Below, in pieces: positions 58,233 to 64,000 of a DNA stretch of 64,000 nt (the stretch's first letter is position 1; every line of letters begins with the position of its first letter). The notes beneath the pieces were generated by a model, which did no database searches, was not told where the DNA came from, and was given only the letters and a program-made list of their open reading frames with translations. This DNA is from JAGXQV01 sp964505475. GTDB taxonomy: Bacteria > Pseudomonadota > Gammaproteobacteria > Burkholderiales > Sulfuricellaceae. Where the stretch lies: assembly GCA_964505475.1 (NCBI GenBank), contig CAZDIJ010000003.1, forward strand, positions 34,154-98,153, in the 5' to 3' direction. Position numbers and translations under genes: made by a program.

Positions 58233-58996
58233 GGTTTGCCTCGCTGGGCAGCGGCAGCCGGGGCAACGCCCTGGTTGTCGAGGCCGGGCGAACCAGGGTG
58301 ATGCTGGATTGCGGATTCGGCCTCAACGATACTCTGTTCCGCCTCTCCCGCCTCCAGCTTCTTCCCGACGGCTTGACGGCCATCCTGGTAACGCACGAGC
58401 ACAACGATCATGCCGGCGGGGTGGCGCGTTTCGCGCGCAAGTTCGGATTGCCGGTATGGATGACGGCAGGCACCCTCAAGAACCTGTCAAATGCTGCATT
58501 TGAGGGGGTGTCCGTGCACCTGATCGACGACCACAGCGCCTTCGTCATCGGCGACCTTGAAATCCGCCCTTATCCCGTGCCGCATGATGCCCGCGAGCCA
58601 GTCCAGTACGTATTCGGCGACGGTGCCCGCCGCCTGGGCGTATTGACCGATGCCGGCGCCGCGACGCCGCACATCGAGGCGACCTTGCGCGGCTGCGAGG
58701 CGCTGGTGCTGGAAAGCAACCACGATTGCGCCATGCTGCGGGACGGCGGCTACCCGCCGTCGCTGAAGCGGCGCGTGGCTGGAAAATTCGGACATTTGAA
58801 CAACGAGGAAGCCGCCCGCCTGCTGGCGATATTGGCGCACGACAAATTGCAGCATGTGGTGGCGGCGCATCTCAGCGAGAAAAACAACCATCCCGGCCTG
58901 GTGCGGACAAGCTTCAGCGCGGCTTTGAATTGCGAGGAGGGGTGGGTCGGCATTGCCGATCAGGACAACGGAACGGGGTGGCTGGCGATTGCCTAG
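58229..58996 (+). CDS. MBL-fold metallo-hydrolase (YycJ/WalJ type)
   Basis: 255 residues. Metallo-beta-lactamase fold with SLGSGSRGNALVVEAG, the metal motif VTHEHNDHAGG and LESNHDCAML near the C-terminal metal site. Related to YycJ/WalJ 5'-exonucleases and ribonuclease-like hydrolases; the in-vivo substrate is not known here. The start overlaps the bamC stop by four bases. Confidence 0.88.
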   Translation: MRFASLGSGSRGNALVVEAGRTRVMLDCGFGLNDTLFRLSRLQLLPDGLTAILVTHEHNDHAGGVARFARKFGLPVWMTAGTLKNLSNAAFEGVSVHLIDDHSAFVIGDLEIRPYPVPHDAREPVQYVFGDGARRLGVLTDAGAATPHIEATLRGCEALVLESNHDCAMLRDGGYPPSLKRRVAGKFGHLNNEEAARLLAILAHDKLQHVVAAHLSEKNNHPGLVRTSFSAALNCEEGWVGIADQDNGTGWLAIA

Positions 58997-59032
58997 CGCG
59001 TATTCCCGAGCCGGCCGCCGGCGCCGCCGCGC

Positions 59033-60736
59033 TTACTTCAGCAGATAGTCCACCCTGACCTCGTTGCCGGCGCCGAGGTAGTTGACCTGGGCGCTGAGCG
59101 ATTTGACCAGGGCGATGCCGCGGCCGGAAAAACCGCTTTCGGCGGAAATCTCGCAATTCTGCAGCCGGCGCGTATCGAAGCCCTTGCCGCTGTCCTTGAC
59201 GTGGATAACCAAATATTCGGCATCCTCGCGGCGCAGCCGCTGCAATTCGATTTCGACGCTGGCGTCCAGCAATGCGGCAAGGCGTTCTTCCCGCAAGGTC
59301 AGATAGCGGTCGAAACCGTCTTCCAGGGTCTTCAGGCTCGAATCGAGCCGCAATATGCCGTGGTCAAGAGCGTTGTTGTACAGCTCGGTGATAATCAAGA
59401 ACAACTCGCGGCACTGTTTCTGGGTGAGCCGCGCCTGCCCCAGCCAGCTTATCAGCAGCGGCAGCACGTCGAGCGATTTCAGCTCGGCGGCCGCCAAGCT
59501 GATGCCGAGCTTCCAATTGCTGGGGGAAAGGCGGTAGTTGAATTCCTTTTCGTCGAGGTCGGGAGTGATGGTATCCCCGGCGAAGTCCATCGGGCAATGG
59601 ATGCCGATCAGGGAAATGTCGTCCAGGCCGGGTTTGCCGCCTAGAAATCCCTCCAGCGCCTGTTTCAGTCCCGCGAATTGATTCTGCTCACCCTTGCAGG
59701 AAAGCGCTTGAATAATCTGTTCATGGCCGAAACGTTCTCCCGAGTTGTTTTCCGCTTCCACCACGCCGTCGGAACAAATTATCAACTGCGCCGTTTCGTG
59801 CCAGTAGTGGGCATCGGTCTTGCCGTCGAACTCTTCGCTGTCGAGGATGCCCAGCGGCGGATGGGTCGAACGCCATTGATGCAGAATTCTGCCATCCTCG
59901 CTGACCAGCAAGGCGGCCGGCGCGCCGCCGTTCCAGATGCGGATGGCGCGCTTTGAGAGGTCGATGGAAGCCAGCGTTGCCGCGACGAAACGCTCGGTCG
60001 GGAGCAGTTGCTTGATCTTGCGGTTCAATTCCTGGGCAATGCTGGCGATGGAAAACCCTTTTTCCGTCATCCCATAAAACACTTCGGTCACCGGCATGGC
60101 GTTGATGGCGGCGGAAAGGCCGTGGCCGGTGCCGTCGGCGAGGATGATGTGGAGTATGCCGCCGGGCGTGGCGGCGGCGGCGATGATGTCGCCGCTGAAA
60201 TTGGCGGTCGGCAGCAGCCAATGACGGATCAGGGGATTGTCGATCTCATCGTTGTGGATGATCTTGGCCAGCAAATGCTGCGCAAGGACTTGCTCGCGTT
60301 CGTTATCCTCGCGGTAGCGCGCCAATTGTTCGGCGTTATCGGCAATGACCCGCTGCATTTCGGCGATGCGCTGCATGGCCTTGATCTTGGCTTTCAGCAC
60401 GGTGAGGTTGACGGGCTTGATGAGATAATCGTCGCCGCCGACTTCCAGCCCCTTGACCTGATCCTGGTCTTGAGCCTTGGCGCTGAGGAAAATCACCGGT
60501 ATCCACTTGTCGCCGGCCAGTTCGCGTATCCGCGCGGTGGCCTGGTAGCCGTCCATTACCGGCATCATGACATCCATCAGGACGAGATCGGGTTCGTCGC
60601 CGATGAATTTTTCGATGGCTTCCTCGCCGTTGCCGGCGGTGATGGCTACATGGCCTTCCGATGCAACCAGCTTGGAGATGAGACGCAGGTTGAGTTCGGT
60701 GTCATCGACCACCAGGATTTTGAGACGTTTATTCAC
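59033..60736 (-). CDS. Response regulator with SpoIIE phosphatase and HATPase domains
   Basis: 567-residue fusion. Residues 1-120 are a receiver (D10-D11, phosphoacceptor D55, LIKP Lys108). A coiled linker of about 120-155 follows, then a PPM/SpoIIE-type serine phosphatase (about 175-385: SGD 181-183, LADGTGHGLSAA, CSDGVVEAEN, GKPGLDDISLI). The C-terminal part (about 430-567) is an RsbW-like GHKL ATPase (ITELYNNALDHGIL, VKDSGKGFD, SGRGIALVKSL). One protein thus carries RsbU-type phosphatase and anti-sigma-type kinase modules; the STAS gene upstream is the obvious substrate. A mobile element separates the two genes. Confidence 0.9.
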   Translation of the reverse strand: MNKRLKILVVDDTELNLRLISKLVASEGHVAITAGNGEEAIEKFIGDEPDLVLMDVMMPVMDGYQATARIRELAGDKWIPVIFLSAKAQDQDQVKGLEVGGDDYLIKPVNLTVLKAKIKAMQRIAEMQRVIADNAEQLARYREDNEREQVLAQHLLAKIIHNDEIDNPLIRHWLLPTANFSGDIIAAAATPGGILHIILADGTGHGLSAAINAMPVTEVFYGMTEKGFSIASIAQELNRKIKQLLPTERFVAATLASIDLSKRAIRIWNGGAPAALLVSEDGRILHQWRSTHPPLGILDSEEFDGKTDAHYWHETAQLIICSDGVVEAENNSGERFGHEQIIQALSCKGEQNQFAGLKQALEGFLGGKPGLDDISLIGIHCPMDFAGDTITPDLDEKEFNYRLSPSNWKLGISLAAAELKSLDVLPLLISWLGQARLTQKQCRELFLIITELYNNALDHGILRLDSSLKTLEDGFDRYLTLREERLAALLDASVEIELQRLRREDAEYLVIHVKDSGKGFDTRRLQNCEISAESGFSGRGIALVKSLSAQVNYLGAGNEVRVDYLLK

Positions 60737-60760
60737 AGGGAGTCCCGCGCCTTATTGAAA

Positions 60761-60932
60761 TATGCCTATGAACAATTTTCAGGCGCCCTCACCCCAACCC
60801 CTCTCCTTTATGCCCTTTAGGGTGCGCCTGCGGGCGAGGGGCTTTTCTCCCTTCTCCCGCAGGCGGGAGAAGGGACGGGGATGAGGGAGCATGGGATGCA
60901 AGGCAACATCCTGAATATTGTTCATAGGCATG
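60761..60932. mobile_element. MITE-like element, copy 5 (172 bp)
   Basis: Same length and almost the same sequence as copy 4. Ends TATGCCTATGAA...TTCATAGGCATG, inner hairpin CTTCTCCCGC/GCGGGAGAAG. It is flanked by a perfect 8-bp direct repeat TATTGAAA (60753-60760, 60933-60940). It fills the spacer between the STAS gene and the response-regulator/phosphatase gene, which read in the same direction. Confidence 0.87.
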
Positions 60933-60948
60933 TATTGAAATAACCGGA

Positions 60949-61260
60949 TTACCGGATGGTGAACAATTTGCCGAAATTGGCGACTTCCAGCACCTGCTGA
61001 ACGATTCCCTTGCAGTTGGTCAAGGACAGCTTGCGCTTGGCGTTGTTGGCTTTTTCGCGCATCAGCAACAGCATGCCGAGCGCCGAGCTGTCGAGGTATT
61101 CGACATTGTCCATGTCGATGTCGATCTGGTTGACGCCGGCGGCGGCGAGCGCTTCATCGCTGGCGGCGCGGAATTCGCGGTGGGAGTTGAAGTCGAAACG
61201 ACCGTTCATGGAGAGGGTAGCCGTTTCGCCGTTGGTGGTAACCTTGATTTGCATGGTCAT
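60949..61260 (-). CDS. STAS-domain anti-sigma factor antagonist-like protein
   Basis: 103 residues, a free-standing STAS protein of the SpoIIAA/RsbV type. The phosphoacceptor loop is YLDSSALGML, with S58 at the position phosphorylated in SpoIIAA. It is probably phosphorylated by the HATPase module and dephosphorylated by the SpoIIE module of the protein encoded just downstream. Its place after cheB in the same strand run suggests control of chemotaxis, motility or surface attachment. Confidence 0.9.
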   Translation of the reverse strand: MTMQIKVTTNGETATLSMNGRFDFNSHREFRAASDEALAAAGVNQIDIDMDNVEYLDSSALGMLLLMREKANNAKRKLSLTNCKGIVQQVLEVANFGKLFTIR

Positions 61261-61288
61261 TTTTTATCTCCAAAAATTGATTGAAACA

Positions 61289-62365
61289 TTAAACACGGAA
61301 TGCGCGCTGGCCGAGGGTGGCCAGATAGCCCATCACTTTGGCGGCCATTTGCGGCAAGGGCACGACTTCATCCACGCCGCCGCTGGAGATGGCTTCCTTG
61401 GGCATGCCGAAGACCACGCAACTGGCTTCGTCCTGGGCGAAATTGTAGGCGCCTGCCTGCTTCATTTCCAGCATGCCGGAGGCGCCGTCCTTGCCCATGC
61501 CGGTGAGGATCACGCCGATGGCGTTTTTCCCCACGACATTGGCGGCGGAGCGGAACAGCACGTCCACCGACGGACGATGGCGGTTGACCGGGGGGCCGTC
61601 GGACAGCTCGCACACGTAATTGGCGCCGCTGCGTTTTACCAGCAGATGGGAATGTCCCGGCGCGATGAAGGCGTGGCCGGGTAGGATGCGGTCGCCGTTT
61701 TCGGCTTCCTTGACGGAAATCTTGCACAGGCTGTCGAGGCGGTTGGCGAACGACTTGGTAAAGGCTTCCGGCATGTGCTGGGTGATGGCGATGCCGGGGC
61801 AGTCGGGTGGCAGCTTGACCAGGAACTCCTTGATCGCCTCGGTGCCGCCGGTGGAGGCGCCGACGATAATCAGTTTTTCGGTGGAAGCGATGCGATTCGC
61901 CAAGGACGGAAGCACCGCGTCGGCGGACAGGCTTTTTTGCACATCGGATACGGCGGCTTTCTTGATATGCGCCTTGGCGGCGGCGCGAATCTTGTCGGCG
62001 ATTTCGTGGCTGTATTCCTGCAAGCCCCGCGAAATGTCGAGCTTGGGCTTGGAGATATAATCCACCGCTCCCAGTTCCAGTGCCCGTAGCGTAACGTCCG
62101 ACCCCCGTTCGGTGAGCGAGGAGATCATCACCACCGGCATCGGGCGCAGGCGCATGAGTTTTTCCAGGAAACCCAGGCCATCCATGCGCGGCATTTCGAC
62201 ATCGAGCGTGATGACGTCCGGGTTGAGCTGCTTGATTAATTCCCTAGCCACGATAGGGTCGGGCGCGGCCCCCACTACCTGGAGGTCCTTGTGGCTCTCG
62301 ATAATTTCCTTGAGCACACTGCGGATCAATGCCGAATCATCGACTATCAGTACCTTGATGGCCAT
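61289..62365 (-). CDS. cheB: Chemotaxis protein-glutamate methylesterase CheB
   Basis: 358 residues. Receiver domain with D55 (VITLDVEMPRMDG) and C-terminal methylesterase with catalytic triad S171 (GASTGG), H197 (TQHMPE) and D293 (LTGMGKDG). It demethylates and deamidates chemoreceptors in adaptation. Its start lies 95 bases after the cheD stop. Confidence 0.97.
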   Translation of the reverse strand: MAIKVLIVDDSALIRSVLKEIIESHKDLQVVGAAPDPIVARELIKQLNPDVITLDVEMPRMDGLGFLEKLMRLRPMPVVMISSLTERGSDVTLRALELGAVDYISKPKLDISRGLQEYSHEIADKIRAAAKAHIKKAAVSDVQKSLSADAVLPSLANRIASTEKLIIVGASTGGTEAIKEFLVKLPPDCPGIAITQHMPEAFTKSFANRLDSLCKISVKEAENGDRILPGHAFIAPGHSHLLVKRSGANYVCELSDGPPVNRHRPSVDVLFRSAANVVGKNAIGVILTGMGKDGASGMLEMKQAGAYNFAQDEASCVVFGMPKEAISSGGVDEVVPLPQMAAKVMGYLATLGQRAFRV

Positions 62366-62460
62366 TTGGCTTCCTAGTTAGGGGCTAGTAGTTCACAGTC
62401 AACATGAAACGACGTTCCTACATCACGCAAATTCAACATGACTGACGGCTAGTCACCGCT

Positions 62461-63072
62461 TTAAAACAACTCCACTTCACCTTCCACCTTGGAGTAACCC
62501 AGACGGGATTCATATTCTTTTTCGCGTTCGATAATCGTGTTGTTATGCACGTTGCGCAGCTTCTTCACCAAGACCCGCCCAGTCTTGGGAAAGTAATATA
62601 CCTTGCGCGGGTATATATCGAGTAAGTCCTTGGAAACCAATTTTATTTTTTCTGTTTTTAGGAAATCCATGGCGAAATCGACGTTGCGCGCCCCAACATT
62701 GGCAACGGTAAAGCCGCGCAAGACATTGCCGCCGCCGAACACTTTCGCTTCAAAGTTATTGCGTTTCGCGCCAAGCTTGAGCAGGTGATTAATCAGCATT
62801 TCCATTGCGTAGGTGCCATAACGCGCCGAGACGCTCAAGGGGTTGTCGGCGTTGTTGTCGCTGTGCGGCAGCATGAAGTGGTTCATGCCGCCGATGCCGT
62901 TGGCGCGGTCGCGCAGGCACAGCGAGACGCAGGAGCCGAGCACCGTGACGATAATCATGTCGCGCGTGGTGACGTAGTATTCTCCCGGCAATATCTTCGC
63001 CGCCTCTTTTTCGAAGTGGCGGTCGAAGTAGATGTTGGGGGCGAGAACTTCCTGGTAGCCGCTGTCAGCCAT
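62461..63072 (-). CDS. cheD: Chemoreceptor glutamine deamidase CheD
   Basis: 203 residues. Catalytic Cys in VLGSCVSLCLRD, His in GGMNHFMLPHSD, Thr/Ser in the following conserved segment. It deamidates receptor glutamines and, in some species, interacts with CheC. The start overlaps the cheR stop by eight bases. Confidence 0.95.
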   Translation of the reverse strand: MADSGYQEVLAPNIYFDRHFEKEAAKILPGEYYVTTRDMIIVTVLGSCVSLCLRDRANGIGGMNHFMLPHSDNNADNPLSVSARYGTYAMEMLINHLLKLGAKRNNFEAKVFGGGNVLRGFTVANVGARNVDFAMDFLKTEKIKLVSKDLLDIYPRKVYYFPKTGRVLVKKLRNVHNNTIIEREKEYESRLGYSKVEGEVELF

Positions 63073-63910
63073 GATAGGCCGTTTTCCTCGCTTCCGGGGT
63101 CAACTCGTAGATGGTCTTGCCGCGCGATTTGAAGATGTCCGCGGTATGGTAGAAGCTCTCGGAGTGTCCAGCGAACAACAGGCCGTCCGGGCGCAGCAGC
63201 GGCACGAATTTTTGCAGGATTTTGCGTTGCGTGGGTTTGTCGAAATATATCATTACGTTGCGGCAGAAGATGGCCTCGAAAGGGCCGCGCATCGACCAGC
63301 CTTCTTCAAGCAGATTGACCTGGCGGAACATAATCATGTCGCGCAATTCCTGGCGTACCCGGACATAGCCCTCCTGCTTGCCGGTTCCTTTCAGGAAGAA
63401 GCGCTTGACCAGGGCGCTTGGCAGTTTTTCCACGCGCTCGATGGGGTAAACGCCGGCCTCGGCTTTCCTCAGCACGTTGGTGTCGATGTCGGTGGCCAGA
63501 ATCTTTACCGGCGGGGTGTAGCTGCCGAAGGCATCCACCATGGTCATTGCCATCGAATAGGGTTCCTCTCCGGTGGAGGAGGCCGAGCACCACAGATTTA
63601 TCGGATGCTTGCCCACGTAATGCTTGACATGCTCGGCCAAGGCGGGGAAATGGTGTTCCTCGCGGAAAAAGGCGGTGAGATTGGTGGTGAGGGCATTGGT
63701 GAACGCCTCCATTTCCTCGTCATCGCCGCGTTCCAGGCGCGACAGATACTCGGAGAAGACGTGGATGCCGGTGGCGCGCAGGCGCCGCGCCAGGCGGCTG
63801 TAAACCATATCCTGCTTGATCGGGCTGAGCGAAATGCCCACCCGTTCATAAATCAGCTTGCGCACCCGCTCAAAATCCTGGGTAGTGAAATCGAATTCGC
63901 GGTCGTTCAT
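63065..63910 (-). CDS. cheR: Chemotaxis protein methyltransferase CheR
   Basis: 281 residues. N-terminal all-alpha CheR_N domain, then a SAM-binding domain with WCSASSTGEEPYSMAM, ILATDIDTNVL and FCRNVMIYFD. It methylates chemoreceptor glutamates using S-adenosylmethionine. First complete gene of the minus-strand adaptation set cheR-cheD-cheB. Confidence 0.97.
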   Translation of the reverse strand: MNDREFDFTTQDFERVRKLIYERVGISLSPIKQDMVYSRLARRLRATGIHVFSEYLSRLERGDDEEMEAFTNALTTNLTAFFREEHHFPALAEHVKHYVGKHPINLWCSASSTGEEPYSMAMTMVDAFGSYTPPVKILATDIDTNVLRKAEAGVYPIERVEKLPSALVKRFFLKGTGKQEGYVRVRQELRDMIMFRQVNLLEEGWSMRGPFEAIFCRNVMIYFDKPTQRKILQKFVPLLRPDGLLFAGHSESFYHTADIFKSRGKTIYELTPEARKTAYHG

Positions 63911-63922
63911 AATTTTTAGTGG

Positions 63923-64000
63923 CTAAGGGCTGGTAAAACCCCGGCTGTAGCCGCCGGAGTTGACGGCGGCCTGTTCGGGACGACGCGCTCGGCGCGCGCG
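63923..64000 (-). CDS. C-terminal end of an upstream chemotaxis-region gene (partial)
   Basis: On the minus strand the frame entering at the window edge is open for 26 codons and ends ...EQAAVNSGGYSRGFTSP followed by TAG, 13 bases before cheR. Position suggests the tail of a chemoreceptor, CheW or CheA gene. The fragment is too short to name and may not be coding. Confidence 0.35.
   Translation of the reverse strand, partial: RARRARRPEQAAVNSGGYSRGFTSP

Overview
The window reads as a chromosomal segment of a GC-rich betaproteobacterium, most likely a lithotrophic or respiratory member of the Nitrosomonadales (Sulfuricella/Gallionella-like). This rests on gene order and content (dapA-bamC, bamD diverging from rluD-pgeF, bpt-aat, fliE-to-fliR, cheR-cheD-cheB, MSHA-type pilus genes) and is an inference without database search. 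No phage, CRISPR array, rRNA or IS transposase is visible.

Layout. (1) 2-5728: a periplasmic molybdoenzyme respiratory cluster: two di-haem peroxidases (the first cut by the window edge), a Tat-exported Rieske subunit, an arsenite-oxidase-family molybdopterin subunit and a mono-haem cytochrome c. The composition matches dissimilatory iodate reductase (Idr) rather than arsenite oxidase. (2) 5936-9391: ECF sigma/anti-sigma pair, UPF0114 membrane protein, thioredoxin-CcdA pair, tautomerase. (3) 9395-12146: uvrC, pgsA and three tRNAs (Gly, Cys, Leu). (4) 12300-19718: AT-richer PglL-like glycosylation ligase and an incomplete MSHA-type pilus set (ATPase with c-di-GMP motifs, platform protein, MshF-like protein, two tandem pilins), then two small genes of unknown function. 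(5) 19738-22360, minus strand: thyA, bpt, aat, a DUF302 protein. (6) 22389-30393, minus strand: a CzcCBA-type metal efflux operon with His/Met/Cys-rich periplasmic accessories. (7) 30469-42307: rhlE, FHA protein, pgeF, rluD, bamD, bacteriohemerythrin, PII, nadE, sucCD, an EAL-HDOD protein and a secreted protein. (8) 42665-55697: FleR/FlrC-type regulator and the flagellar set fliEFGHIJKLMNOPQR. (9) 55782-64000: dapA, bamC, a metallo-hydrolase, a response-regulator/phosphatase/kinase-like fusion with its STAS partner, and cheB, cheD, cheR.

The least expected structure is a family of small non-coding mobile elements. Five related copies (5195-5380, 7707-7803, 12183-12277, 36254-36425, 60761-60932) share ends of the type ATGCCTNTGAA...TTCANAGGC. 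Three are flanked by perfect 8-bp direct repeats and a fourth by a 7/8 repeat, the mark of transposition. Two of the insertions include a stop codon in the duplicated target, and two lie between genes that otherwise look like operon partners (idrA/cytochrome c; STAS/response regulator). A second family of palindromic elements lies at 36097-36225 and between sucC and sucD.

Functionally the window couples an anaerobic or microaerobic respiratory module with motility, chemotaxis, pili that look c-di-GMP-controlled, and metal efflux. Matching sigma-54-like promoters lie before fliE and before the pilus platform gene.
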